From positions 62,001 through 126,000 of the forward strand of contig NZ_STFG01000005.1 of NCBI RefSeq assembly GCF_004833285.1: a DNA stretch of 64,000 nucleotides. Direction: 5' to 3'. The stretch is from Lampropedia puyangensis. GTDB lineage: Bacteria > Pseudomonadota > Gammaproteobacteria > Burkholderiales > Burkholderiaceae_C. This document shows, piece by piece, positions 53,345 to 62,653 of this stretch. Both the position numbers and the translations under genes were made by a program. Numbering within the stretch: the first letter of the stretch is position 1; every line of letters starts with the position of its first letter. The notes below the pieces were generated by a model. It did no database searches. It was not told where the DNA came from and worked only from the letters and a program-made list of their open reading frames with translations.

Positions 53345-53800
53345 GTTGAATGGAGCGCAACCAGAGACCAGCCGCGTAGGCTTTGCCTCTCAACGAGAAT
53401 GTGTTGTGCAGAGAGAGCTGGGGCAATACATGCTTAATGCATGGAATCTAGCTGTGGTAACTACTCACTTACTGTGTATTTCTGCTTGAATGTCAATTTT
53501 TAATGGTATGTTCAATATTGTGCAGCCAGTTCGGTTACCTATTTAGATTCCCGTAAAGGCTGTTGCGAGTCGTTTGTGCTTTGTTGTGCAGCAATTTGGT
53601 GCATTAGAATCGGTCGCTTTTTGGTGTGCAAAGTGTGGTGCGAGGCGTTCGTTGGGGCGCATGGAAGTACGTATTTTTTAACTGCTGCGAATAAACGCTC
53701 TGTAAAAGATTCTATTTGCAGCGTTCTATTGCATCAATCATATGGGTGAACGTGCGTCAGAAGATGGCGGCGAAACCTGCCAGTGTTTTATTCATCACTT
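53345..53800. other. AT-rich intergenic region before the polysaccharide locus
   Basis: About 455 bases, visibly richer in A and T than the chromosome to the left. It should hold the promoter of the manC-led operon: TTGTTG (53581-53586) and TAGAAT (53605-53610) with an 18-base spacer is a fair candidate, leaving a leader of about 185 bases. I looked for the JUMPstart/ops element typical of polysaccharide operons and did not find it. No gene or tRNA is seen. Confidence 0.5.
53581..53610 (+). promoter_or_regulatory. Candidate promoter of the polysaccharide operon
   Basis: TTGTTG (53581-53586), 18-base spacer, TAGAAT (53605-53610). The match is four and five of six. It would give manC a leader of about 185 bases. 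Found by eye only. Confidence 0.4.
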
Positions 53801-55279
53801 ATGCCTTCATTAACGCCAGTTATTCTGTGTGGTGGAAGCGGTACACGCTTGTGGCCCCTCTCGCGTGAACATTACCCAAAACAATTTTTAAGCTTGGGTG
53901 GTAACGGCCAATCCATGCTGCAAAACACAGCAGTACGGCTCAGTGGCCTGTGCTCAAGCATTGAAACAGCACCTCCTGTTTTGGTGTGCAATGCTGAGCA
54001 CCGTTTTTTGGCAGCGCAACAACTGCAGGAACAAGGCGTGCAAGGCGCTAAGCTAGTGCTCGAACCCATGGGGCGCAACACTGCCCCAGCACTGACTTTA
54101 GCCGCGCTAGCCGCCCAGCCTGATACCGTGCTGCTTGCCATGCCTGCGGATCACGTAATGACACGACCACAAGCACTTCACCGCGCGGTGGAGGCCGCCT
54201 GGCCTTTGGCTGTAACAGGTGGTATGGTGACTTTTGGTATCGTGGCCGACCGCCCAGAAACTGGCTACGGTTATATACAAAAAGCGCAGTTTCACACCAG
54301 CGGAGCATTTGGAATTGCCAGTTTTGCCGAGAAACCAAGCCTTGAGCTGGCGCAGCAATACCTCTCTAGTGGGCAATATTTGTGGAACAGTGGCTTATTC
54401 ATGGTGCGCGCTGACCAGTGGCTCAAAGCAATGGCCCACTTGCAACCGACCATGCTGCAGGCCTGCCAACAAGCGATGGCGCAAAGCACTGAGGATCTGG
54501 ATTTCATTCGCCCTAATGAGTCAATCTTTGCTGCATGTCCTAGCGACTCTATCGACTATGCCGTGATGGAGAAGTTGCCCAACGATTCTGAATTGGGAAT
54601 TTCAGCCTACGTCATGCCACTAGACTGTGGCTGGTCAGATCTAGGGGCTTGGGACGCTTTATGGGACGTCTTGCCTAGGGACGCGCAAGGCAATGCTGGC
54701 AGCGGCGAAACCTTGGCTGTTGATACCCGCAATAGCTTGCTGTTTTCGGAAAACCGACTAGTAGCGGCTGTGGGAGTGGAAAACATCGTAGTGGTTGAAA
54801 CAGCAGATGCGGTTTTGGTTGCAGACAAACGCCGAACCCAGGACGTGAAGAAAATTGTGGCCGAACTTAAAGCTCAAAACCGCAGTGCAGCCTCAACACA
54901 CCGCAAAGTGCATCGTCCGTGGGGCTGGTACGACAGCATTGATAGCGGCAGCCGTTTTCAGGTCAAGCGTATTGTCGTCAACCCTGGCGCACAGCTGAGC
55001 TTGCAAATGCACCACCATCGCGCTGAACATTGGATTGTGGTTAAAGGGACCGCTCAAGTGACCAAGGGGGAGGAGACCTTCTTGTTAGGCGAGAACGAAT
55101 CTACCTTTATTCCTTTAGGTCACATGCATCGCCTAGCCAATCCAGGTATGTTGCCTCTAGAAATCATTGAGGTGCAGTCGGGAAGCTACTTGGGTGAGGA
55201 CGACATAGTCCGTTTCGAAGATCCTTATGGACGGGCATCTCCCACATCTTCAGGTGTCCTCGGGAAGAAAACAATCTAA
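53801..55279 (+). CDS. manC: Mannose-1-phosphate guanylyltransferase / mannose-6-phosphate isomerase (ManC/AlgA type)
   Basis: Bifunctional enzyme making GDP-mannose, the donor for mannose, rhamnose and fucose residues in surface polysaccharides. The 492 residues have the nucleotidyltransferase domain first: CGGSGTRLWPLSREHYPKQF at 9-28, GRNTAPALTLAALAAQPD, and EKPSLELAQQYL with FMVRADQWLKAM. The C-terminal type II phosphomannose isomerase cupin follows: HRPWGWYDSIDSG at about 375, then QMHHHRAEHWIVVKGTA with the metal His cluster. ATG 53801 lacks a clear Shine-Dalgarno; GTG 53783 is in frame. It leads the locus. Confidence 0.95.
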   Translation: MPSLTPVILCGGSGTRLWPLSREHYPKQFLSLGGNGQSMLQNTAVRLSGLCSSIETAPPVLVCNAEHRFLAAQQLQEQGVQGAKLVLEPMGRNTAPALTLAALAAQPDTVLLAMPADHVMTRPQALHRAVEAAWPLAVTGGMVTFGIVADRPETGYGYIQKAQFHTSGAFGIASFAEKPSLELAQQYLSSGQYLWNSGLFMVRADQWLKAMAHLQPTMLQACQQAMAQSTEDLDFIRPNESIFAACPSDSIDYAVMEKLPNDSELGISAYVMPLDCGWSDLGAWDALWDVLPRDAQGNAGSGETLAVDTRNSLLFSENRLVAAVGVENIVVVETADAVLVADKRRTQDVKKIVAELKAQNRSAASTHRKVHRPWGWYDSIDSGSRFQVKRIVVNPGAQLSLQMHHHRAEHWIVVKGTAQVTKGEETFLLGENESTFIPLGHMHRLANPGMLPLEIIEVQSGSYLGEDDIVRFEDPYGRASPTSSGVLGKKTI

Positions 55280-55359
55280 GTTCCAACCCGATCCTACTCA
55301 TGGGGCGCTGTCTTTTTTTATTGCGTCGTAGAGTCTGCGCATACGATGATGAATTTCTT

Positions 55360-56190
55360 ATGACCATTACCTCTGACCGAAACTCCATGTCTCCGTTGGC
55401 CATTGCGCGCGCTATTAGAAATAATGGAAGTCTTATCAATGAACTGATTCAGCGAGATATTGTTGGACGTTATCGCGGCTCATTCATGGGGTTGCTTTGG
55501 TCATTTTTTAATCCCATCCTGATGCTTTTGGTATATACCTTTGTATTTGGTATTGTATTTAACTCGCGTTGGCCGGGTGGGACTGGATCTAAATCCGAGT
55601 TTGCATTGGTGCTATTTTCTGGATTGATGATATTTAATTTTTTTTCAGAATGTATAAATAGAGCGCCAGGGCTTATCGTCGGGAACGTGGGTTACGTTAA
55701 GAAGATAATTTTTCCATTGGAGATTTTACCTGTTGTGGCGATGGGTGCGGCATTTTTCCATTTTTGTATTAGTTTTATAGTTTGGCTATTGTTCTACATT
55801 ACATTCTTTGGTTTTCCCCAGTCTACGTTACTGCTTCTGCCTGTAGTGCTTTTGCCTTTGCCTTTTGTAATTCTCGGATTGAGCTGGTTCTTGGCATCGC
55901 TAGGTGTCTATCTGCGTGATACTGGACATATTATTGGCGTCATCTTGATGGTCATGATGTTTATGACCCCTATTTTTTATCCCATATCAGCTTTGCCTGA
56001 GAAATATCGGCCTCTTCTCAGGCTCAATCCTTTAGCAACTTTGATCGAGCAAGCACAGAGTGTCATGATTTGGGGGCGCACCGTTGATTGGTCAGTCTGG
56101 GGTCTAACGTTGATGGCATCGTTGATGATTGCATTTTTAGGCTTTGCCTGGTTCCAAAAAACAAGAAGTGGATTTAGTGATGTCCTCTGA
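55360..56190 (+). CDS. ABC-2 type polysaccharide export permease (Wzm-like)
   Basis: Membrane half of an ABC exporter for O-antigen or capsule, 276 residues. It opens with NELIQRDIVGRYRGSFMGLLWSFFNPILMLLVYTFVFGIVF, the ABC-2/TagG-like signature, and holds six membrane segments with the PIFYPISALPEKYRPLLRLNPL block near 205-226. ATG 55360 (MTITSDRNSM) is chosen; an upstream open frame gives Arg/Cys-rich unlikely residues, and ATG 55387 is a shorter option. The ATP-binding partner overlaps its stop by eleven bases. The AT-rich codon use differs from the housekeeping genes. Confidence 0.92.
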   Translation: MTITSDRNSMSPLAIARAIRNNGSLINELIQRDIVGRYRGSFMGLLWSFFNPILMLLVYTFVFGIVFNSRWPGGTGSKSEFALVLFSGLMIFNFFSECINRAPGLIVGNVGYVKKIIFPLEILPVVAMGAAFFHFCISFIVWLLFYITFFGFPQSTLLLLPVVLLPLPFVILGLSWFLASLGVYLRDTGHIIGVILMVMMFMTPIFYPISALPEKYRPLLRLNPLATLIEQAQSVMIWGRTVDWSVWGLTLMASLMIAFLGFAWFQKTRSGFSDVL

Positions 56191-57475
56191 AATTGCAATA
56201 TCTGTCGAAAGCGTTTCCAAGCGCTACGAGATGTATTCGAAGCCACGGGACCGTCTGTTGCAGTTCTTTTCCTCTGGTAATAAGCAGTACTTCAAGGAGT
56301 TTTGGGCATTGCAAAAGATCTCCTTTGATGTCAAAAAAGGAGAAACTCTAGGGATTTTAGGGCGCAATGGTAGTGGTAAGAGCACCTTATTGCAAATTAT
56401 TGCCGGGACACTCACCCCAACAACTGGTAGCGTGCGTACCAGTGGTGTCATGGCTGCTCTGCTTGAACTGGGTTCTGGCTTTAATCCTGAGTTTACGGGG
56501 CGCGAGAATATATATCTGAATGGCGTGATTCTTGGGTTTTCCAGGCACGAAATGGATAAGCGTTTTGATGAAATAGTTAGCTTTGCAGATATCGGAGATC
56601 ACTTGGATCAACCGATCAAGACATATTCCAGTGGTATGACCGTTCGGTTGGCATTTTCCGTTCAAGCTTGTGTATCGCCGCAAGTATTGATCGTTGATGA
56701 GGCTCTTTCGGTTGGCGATGAAAAATTTCAACGCAAATGTTTTGAATATATTGAAAAGCTGCGAAAAGATGGCTGCTCTATTCTCCTTGTTACTCACTCG
56801 ACAGCTACAGTCGAAAAATTTTGCCAGCGCGGAGTTTTGTTGCATAAAGGTGAGATGCGAGGTATAGGTCCAGCGAAAGAGATCGTTGATCAATATCATG
56901 CGCTCTTATACTCAGATGAAAAAGCCTATTTGCGCTATCAAGCAAGTAGGGATGCGAACCAGCATTCCTCTGCGATGCAGAACCAGCATGCCAAGGAAGA
57001 TACACCTTCAAGTGGCTTGAGCACTGAAGATACTTCGGGTCTTCGAGCAGTTATTTCTGGTTGGGATATCTTCGATACCCAGGGGAATCCATGTGAGCAA
57101 TATCAGACTGGTGACACTTTCAGGGTTAAGTTGCTTATTGATGTACTCAGTTCCGTAGAGGAAATTCAGGCAGGCATGCTAATGCGTACGGTCGAGGGGG
57201 TCAGTGCATTTGGCACAAGTACGCTTTACCACAAGAAAAATATTACAGCCCCTCAAAAAGGCAGCCGCTATGAAGTGGAATTTGAAGTTGAAGTGAGTCT
57301 GTGTGCCGGCAGCTATTTCATCACCTTGGCCATTGCAGAGGCAATATCACATAGTGATATGAGATACCTTGATAGAAAGACGGATGTCATTGTTGTTACC
57401 GTACACCAGCCGCGCACGCTTGCCAGTGGCATCGCCATGCTTGATGCGAAAATCACCGTAAGCGAGGTTCTGTGA
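56180..57475 (+). CDS. ABC transporter ATP-binding protein with carbohydrate-binding tail (Wzt-like)
   Basis: ATPase of the polysaccharide exporter, 431 residues. The nucleotide domain shows Walker A GRNGSGKST at about 61-69, the Q-loop after it, the signature SSGMTVRLAF near 151, Walker B VLIVDEALS near 171, and the switch His in LVTHST. The extra C-terminal domain (about 285-431; GWDIFDTQGNPCEQYQTGDT onward) is the Wzt-type module that recognises the capped end of the glycan, so this is the ABC-dependent O-antigen or capsule type. It overlaps the permease gene by 11 bases and the next glycosyltransferase gene by 1. Confidence 0.93.
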   Translation: MSSEIAISVESVSKRYEMYSKPRDRLLQFFSSGNKQYFKEFWALQKISFDVKKGETLGILGRNGSGKSTLLQIIAGTLTPTTGSVRTSGVMAALLELGSGFNPEFTGRENIYLNGVILGFSRHEMDKRFDEIVSFADIGDHLDQPIKTYSSGMTVRLAFSVQACVSPQVLIVDEALSVGDEKFQRKCFEYIEKLRKDGCSILLVTHSTATVEKFCQRGVLLHKGEMRGIGPAKEIVDQYHALLYSDEKAYLRYQASRDANQHSSAMQNQHAKEDTPSSGLSTEDTSGLRAVISGWDIFDTQGNPCEQYQTGDTFRVKLLIDVLSSVEEIQAGMLMRTVEGVSAFGTSTLYHKKNITAPQKGSRYEVEFEVEVSLCAGSYFITLAIAEAISHSDMRYLDRKTDVIVVTVHQPRTLASGIAMLDAKITVSEVL

Positions 57476-60240
57476 TGAATATGAAATCTATTCTTATAAT
57501 CACACAGCAGTTCTCTATCGGGGGACTTGAAACACATATTCGCGGAGAGATTGAGCAGCTGTCCGCCATGGGCATAGATGTACATCTGGCAACTGGCTCA
57601 ATACTCGAGAAAGCACTTTTGCCATCTGGTCTGGCGTCAATTTCTGCTGGCTTAGCTTTGGAACCCTCAGCTACTGCGCAGCAAACATTGACTGCAATTG
57701 AAAAGTTAAGAGAACTGATCCGAGAGCATTGTATTGATCGTGTCCATATCCATCCTTTTACATCAATTGTGCCCGCTGCCATTGCTGCGGAGCTGGAAGG
57801 CGTTCCCTATGGCGTAACCCTGCATGGGCCGGATTCGCTTGGAAGTTTCTATGGTCCGACATTCGATGTAGTTCTCAAAGATGCAGTTCTACCCAATTGC
57901 AGTTCCGTGATCGGAGTGTCGCCGGAGGTAAAAGAGATGGCTGCAGCCTACGCTGCTGACAGCCAAATACATTACATCCCCAACGCTGTGTCAATGGAGC
58001 GTGTTACTCAGTCGACGAATGTTGCTGGAGTGGATCATTGGCTTGTGGTCTCGCGTCTGGATGATGCAAAAGTGCCAGGCATTTTAGATTTCTGTGTCAA
58101 AGCCAGAAAAACGGATATACCACATATCTTCATTGCGGGAGATGGCGCAGCGCGACCGATGCTCAAATACTGGTTGCAGGAAAAAGGCCTGAGCGATTTT
58201 GTGCAATTTTTGGGTAGCAGTGCAGAGATTGGTGCTCTCATGGCACGTGCCTCAGGTATTGCGGGTATGGGACGGGTTTTGCTTGAAGGTATCGCTGCAC
58301 GCAAGCCAGTGGTAATGGTGGGCTACGATGGCGTCAAAGGCGTGCTTGATCGTAATCTTTTTGAAAGCGCCGCGCATGCTAATTTTTCTGGGAGAGGGCT
58401 TCCTACAGTAGGGGGCGAAGCTTTAAATCAACAGTTGTTAAGGCTCTCTAATTCAACCGAAAACAGCCATTTATATACCCTCCTGCAGAAAGACTTTGAC
58501 GAAAAAACCGTATGGGCGCGCTTTGCAAAATTTATGGAGATGGCCCAGCCTCCACGAAATTCCTACTTACAGCATATCTATGCTTGCCTGCAAGCGATGC
58601 CTGTGAACGACGAAACTCCATACCTTAACAGCCTAGAGTTCCTGAGCAAGTTGGCTGAATGTCGAGCAAAGTCTCCCGTTGAAAGACGGTTCGAGACGTC
58701 AATTGCATTGGCTAACTGTCGTCTGAAAATGGCAGCGCAGATTGCGCAGAAAGATGAGCAGATTGGAAATCACAGTATGCATAAAGATACGAGGATTGCA
58801 GATCAAGACGTTCAAATTGCGGATCTGAAAGGGCAGCTGGCTGAATTGAGCCAGCACATCGCCGCTTTAAATCAAGACATTATTGATCGTGATAGGCAAA
58901 TTGATCAAATCAGCCAATCCGTTGTCGTTCATCAAAATGATTTGAAAAATATTCGTTACTCTGCGTCTTGGCGGATTACTCATCCGTTGCGCGTAGGTTA
59001 TTCCTTTATTAGTAAGTGGGGTTCACCTATATTTTCAAGGCTTCCGCAAGGCTTGCGTAAGGTGGCTCTTGGTCAAATAAATCCTGTTGCTCATTCTTCG
59101 AGTCCTAAAGCATCGCAGCAAGTTAATAAAGATCTATCTTGGAGTGATTTTTCCAGGAAGGTACTTGCGCGACGTGATAGTTATAAAGGAATATTTGTCC
59201 AAGAAATCGTAATTGATTGGAACGTGCCATTATATCAACGGCCTCAGCATATGGCCGTAGCAATGGCTCGTCAAGGTTACTTGGTTATTTATAGAACTAC
59301 CAATTGGACAAACGATGATGTAAATGGTTGTCGAGAGGTCGAGGAGAATGTATGGGTTACGAATTGCGATGAAGTGGATTCATTAGAGGATGTGGTTCGT
59401 TCTTTGTACTCCACGGCATATTCAAACTCTGTAAATAATATTTTAAAAAATGGCGCGAGAGGGAGAATTGTATACGAATATATTGATCATATAGACCCAG
59501 AAATTTCTGGAGACGATGAAAATATAAAACGCCTAATTTCGTTGAAGGATTTTGCGTTTTCGGGAGGTGCTGATTATGTCGTCGCGTCTGCACAAAATTT
59601 ATATAACGAAGCTGTAGATGCGGTTGGCGTCAATAAAACTATTTTGGTTCAAAATGGTGTGGATACCCGTCATTATCGTAATTCTTGTCATAAATCACAA
59701 GTACTCCCTGCATCACTTGCAGAGTTTAGGAAGAAATATAAATATATAGTTGGCTACTTTGGGGCGCTGGCGCCTTGGTTGTGGTATGAGATAATTGAGC
59801 GGCTGGTTAATCAGAAAAATGATGTGGGCTTTGTATTTATTGGTCCCGATTATTATGGTGGCGTAGCAAAACTACCAAATGCAGATAATGTAATATATCT
59901 TGGTTCGGTTGATTATAAAATATTGCCGGCTTATGCTATGAGTTTCGACGTATGTTTTATACCGTTTAAGCCTGGAGATATTGCAAAATCAACGTCGCCT
60001 TTGAAGCTGTTTGAATACTTTGCCCTTGAGAAGCCAGTGGTAGTAACCTCGGATATGGCTGAGTGCACTAGGTATCCGGAAGTTTTCCATGGTGCTTCGG
60101 TGCAAGAGTTATCTTCAGCAATTGACAAGGCAATTGCAATTAAAGATGATGCTCATTTTAAAAAGCGTCTTTCGCAACTTGCGGATGAAAATAATTGGGA
60201 TATGCGCGCCACAGCATTAATTGCCGGTCTGAAGATTTAA
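57475..60240 (+). CDS. Double-headed glycosyltransferase with central coiled coil
   Basis: Large 921-residue protein with two GT-B type glycosyltransferase units. Unit one (about 1-370) has FSIGGLETHIRGEIEQLS, GVTLHGPDSLGSFYG, LVVSRLDDAKVPGILDF and GMGRVLLEGIAARKPVVMVGYDG. A coiled coil with repeated IADxxxQIADLKxQ patterns spans about 421-492, followed by SASWRITHPLR, a linker motif common in such enzymes. Unit two (about 570-921) has NVPLYQRPQHMAVAMARQG, QNGVDTRHY, IGPDYYGG and KLFEYFALEKPVVVT. It probably adds two successive sugars. The second unit, from about 58930 on, is clearly AT-richer than the flanking genes, pointing to a separate origin. Confidence 0.88.
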   Translation: MNMKSILIITQQFSIGGLETHIRGEIEQLSAMGIDVHLATGSILEKALLPSGLASISAGLALEPSATAQQTLTAIEKLRELIREHCIDRVHIHPFTSIVPAAIAAELEGVPYGVTLHGPDSLGSFYGPTFDVVLKDAVLPNCSSVIGVSPEVKEMAAAYAADSQIHYIPNAVSMERVTQSTNVAGVDHWLVVSRLDDAKVPGILDFCVKARKTDIPHIFIAGDGAARPMLKYWLQEKGLSDFVQFLGSSAEIGALMARASGIAGMGRVLLEGIAARKPVVMVGYDGVKGVLDRNLFESAAHANFSGRGLPTVGGEALNQQLLRLSNSTENSHLYTLLQKDFDEKTVWARFAKFMEMAQPPRNSYLQHIYACLQAMPVNDETPYLNSLEFLSKLAECRAKSPVERRFETSIALANCRLKMAAQIAQKDEQIGNHSMHKDTRIADQDVQIADLKGQLAELSQHIAALNQDIIDRDRQIDQISQSVVVHQNDLKNIRYSASWRITHPLRVGYSFISKWGSPIFSRLPQGLRKVALGQINPVAHSSSPKASQQVNKDLSWSDFSRKVLARRDSYKGIFVQEIVIDWNVPLYQRPQHMAVAMARQGYLVIYRTTNWTNDDVNGCREVEENVWVTNCDEVDSLEDVVRSLYSTAYSNSVNNILKNGARGRIVYEYIDHIDPEISGDDENIKRLISLKDFAFSGGADYVVASAQNLYNEAVDAVGVNKTILVQNGVDTRHYRNSCHKSQVLPASLAEFRKKYKYIVGYFGALAPWLWYEIIERLVNQKNDVGFVFIGPDYYGGVAKLPNADNVIYLGSVDYKILPAYAMSFDVCFIPFKPGDIAKSTSPLKLFEYFALEKPVVVTSDMAECTRYPEVFHGASVQELSSAIDKAIAIKDDAHFKKRLSQLADENNWDMRATALIAGLKI

Positions 60241-60250
60241 GGTTTTAAGA

Positions 60251-61348
60251 ATGAAAAATATTCTCTGCGTCGTCGGCACGCGTCCTGAAGCAATCAAGAT
60301 GGCCCCTGTGATCCTCGAGTTGCGCAAGCAGCCCTGGGCCAACGTGCGCGTGTTGGCAACAGCCCAGCATCGCCAGATGCTGGACCAAGTGCTGTCTTTT
60401 TTCGATATTCAGCCTGACATTGATCTGAACATCATGCGCCCCAACCAGGCGCTGACTGAACTCACTGCGCGCCTCTTGCTGGAGCTGGACGCGGTACTCA
60501 AGGCAGAGAAGCCGGATGTGGTCTTGGTTCAAGGCGATACAACGACGGTCATGACCGTCGCGTTGGCTTGCTTCTATCACCGTATTCCAATCGGTCATGT
60601 GGAGGCCGGCCTGCGCACCTGGGATATGCAGAATCCATTCCCCGAAGAGGCCAATCGCGTTATCGCGGGCAAGTTGGCCCGCTGGCACTTTGCTCCTACA
60701 GAGGGCTCGCGCCAGAATTTGCTGAAAGATGGTATCGCTGATTCAGACATCATCGTCACGGGCAATACCGTGGTGGACGCCTTGCTGGCCACCGCGCAGC
60801 GAGATCTGGATCTGGGCATCACATTGCCGGCAGACAAGCGCATGGTGCTGGTGACCTCCCACCGACGAGAGAACTTTGGCGCGCCGTTCCGCAACATCTG
60901 CCGCGCATTGCAGACGTTGGCGCAAAACAATCCGGATGTACAGTTTCTCTATCCGGTTCACCCCAATCCAAATGTGAAGGATGTGGCGTATGAGTATCTG
61001 GCGCATATCCCGAACGTCACCTTGTGCGAGCCGCTGGACTATGCGCCTTTTGTTGCGGCGATGAAGCGCGCCTATCTGATCCTCACTGATTCCGGTGGGG
61101 TTCAGGAAGAAGCACCCGCTCTGGGTAAGCCGGTGTTGGTGTTGCGTGAGGAAACTGAGCGACCAGAAGCCGTTGAGGAAGGTGTCGTCAAACTGGTGGG
61201 TTCCGACTACGACAGGATCGTCGCCGAGGCTCAACGCTTGCTTGACGATGAAGCAGCCTATAAAGCAATGGCTCGAGGTGTATCGCCCTACGGTGATGGA
61301 CACGCTTCTGAGCGCATCGGTCGTCTACTTCAAGAGCAGCTTCTGTGA
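60251..61348 (+). CDS. wecB: UDP-N-acetylglucosamine 2-epimerase (non-hydrolysing)
   Basis: Converts UDP-GlcNAc to UDP-ManNAc for surface glycan synthesis. The 365 residues match the family: VVGTRPEAIKMAPVILEL at 6-23, QHRQMLDQVLSFF, VQGDTTTVMTVALACFY, GHVEAGLRTWDMQNPFPEEANRV at 113-135, and LILTDSGGVQEEAPALGKPVLVLREETERPEAVEEG near 273-308. Its GC content is again like the housekeeping chromosome, in contrast to the gene before it. The next glycosyltransferase overlaps its stop by four bases. Confidence 0.95.
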   Translation: MKNILCVVGTRPEAIKMAPVILELRKQPWANVRVLATAQHRQMLDQVLSFFDIQPDIDLNIMRPNQALTELTARLLLELDAVLKAEKPDVVLVQGDTTTVMTVALACFYHRIPIGHVEAGLRTWDMQNPFPEEANRVIAGKLARWHFAPTEGSRQNLLKDGIADSDIIVTGNTVVDALLATAQRDLDLGITLPADKRMVLVTSHRRENFGAPFRNICRALQTLAQNNPDVQFLYPVHPNPNVKDVAYEYLAHIPNVTLCEPLDYAPFVAAMKRAYLILTDSGGVQEEAPALGKPVLVLREETERPEAVEEGVVKLVGSDYDRIVAEAQRLLDDEAAYKAMARGVSPYGDGHASERIGRLLQEQLL

Positions 61349-62637
61349 AGGTTCTGCTGATTGCCTATGAGTTTCCCCCAATCTTGGCGGCGCAGTCTTT
61401 GCGCTGGCTCCATTTAGCGAACGAACTGGTTGCACAGGGGGTTCAGATAGAGGTGATCTGCCCGGACATCGCTCCCAACCAGGCGTTCCCGTTGCTGCTG
61501 GACCATCGCGTTATCACCCACCGGGTTTGGCCAGGCCCATTCATCGGCCTTGGTGAATATGCAGCCAAGCGTGCTGCAGCGCAAAGTTCAGTGTCTAGCG
61601 GCGCAGCATCGGCTGCGCCCTCGGCTAAGCCTTCGCTGCTTTCAAGAGCTTATGGGATCGCTCGAGATCTGCTCAATCGCCTTGTCTATCCCGACATCCG
61701 AAGCGAGTGGTACTTTTTTGCGCGCAAGAAACTCAAGGAGCTTTTGGCTGCGAATCGGTACGATATCGTGCTGAGCTCGCACGAGCCTGCGGTGGACATC
61801 TTCGTAGGGTTCTATGCGAAAAAGGCGAAGCTGCCATGGGTCGTGGACTTGGGTGATCCTCTGCTCACACCATACTCTCCGCGTTGGCGCAGGGGAATCG
61901 ATCTGCGCGTGGAGCGCCGCATCATGCGCCATGCAGACCACGTCGTGGTCACAGATGACAAGGTCATTGAATTGCTGGTGGAGCGGCATGGCGAGCATCT
62001 GCGAGAGAAGCTGTCGACGATCTCTCAAGGGTTTCCTGCATCCGCACCTGCTGAACGAAAAAGTGCCAACGCCAGCTTCAGCATTTGCTTCACTGGCAAC
62101 TTCTACAGTGACTTCAGAAATCCCACGCAGCTCGCTGAAGCCCTACGCACGCTGCAAGGGGTCGATTTCACTTTTCAGATCATTGGCAACAATGGCCGGT
62201 TCAAGCCCCTCTTCGAGGGAATCCAGGGCGTTGAGTTTTTGGGCCAGAAGAACCATAGTGAGTGTCTGGAGTGGCAGCGTCGCGCTGATCTATTGATCAA
62301 CATTGGTAACGTGCAGAATTACCAGATCCCCGGCAAGATCTATGAGTACCTGGGGTCTGGCACCGCAATTCTGCACATTCAGACCAGCGAATCGACGGAT
62401 CCCGGTGCGACCTTGATCAATGAGACTCGAGCTGGCGTCGTTGTGAAGAACGACTCCCAAGAGATTGCTGTTGCACTCAAACAGTTGTTTTCAGAATGGC
62501 AACACCAGCAGCATTGGCCCCTGTCTTCTAGAAACGAGGAACTGATCCAAAGCCATACTTGGGCCAATAAAGCGAATCTTTACAGGCGACGGCTTTCCCT
62601 TCTCGCTAGGCTTTGTTGCACAAACGCTCACAGCTAA
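61345..62637 (+). CDS. Glycosyltransferase family 4 protein, C-terminus replaced by an IS element
   Basis: GT-B fold transferase of 430 residues, starting with GTG 61345 inside the wecB stop. The N-terminal half has IAYEFPPILAAQSLRWLHLANEL and a Ser/Ala-rich insert (AAQSSVSSGAASAAPSAKPS, about 75-95). The C-terminal nucleotide-sugar domain has FSICFTGNFYSDFRNPTQLAEAL, IIGNNGRFKPLFEG, and NYQIPGKIYEYLGSGTAIL. The IS5-family element begins at 62609, so the last nine residues (RLCCTNAHS) are encoded by its end. The lost native tail is probably short, and the enzyme may still work. Confidence 0.88.
   Translation: MKVLLIAYEFPPILAAQSLRWLHLANELVAQGVQIEVICPDIAPNQAFPLLLDHRVITHRVWPGPFIGLGEYAAKRAAAQSSVSSGAASAAPSAKPSLLSRAYGIARDLLNRLVYPDIRSEWYFFARKKLKELLAANRYDIVLSSHEPAVDIFVGFYAKKAKLPWVVDLGDPLLTPYSPRWRRGIDLRVERRIMRHADHVVVTDDKVIELLVERHGEHLREKLSTISQGFPASAPAERKSANASFSICFTGNFYSDFRNPTQLAEALRTLQGVDFTFQIIGNNGRFKPLFEGIQGVEFLGQKNHSECLEWQRRADLLINIGNVQNYQIPGKIYEYLGSGTAILHIQTSESTDPGATLINETRAGVVVKNDSQEIAVALKQLFSEWQHQQHWPLSSRNEELIQSHTWANKANLYRRRLSLLARLCCTNAHS
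62609..62624 (+). repeat. Left inverted repeat of the IS element
   Basis: GGCTTTGTTGCACAAA. It lies inside the end of the glycosyltransferase frame and supplies the codons for CCTN and the residues around it. It pairs with 63625-63640. Confidence 0.9.
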
Positions 62638-62653
62638 GCGGTAGGATTGCAGC

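Noticed and set aside
53345-53800. JUMPstart/ops element before the polysaccharide operon
   Set aside because: I looked for GGCGGTAG-type sequence; only GGCGGCGAAACC is present, which lacks the conserved core.
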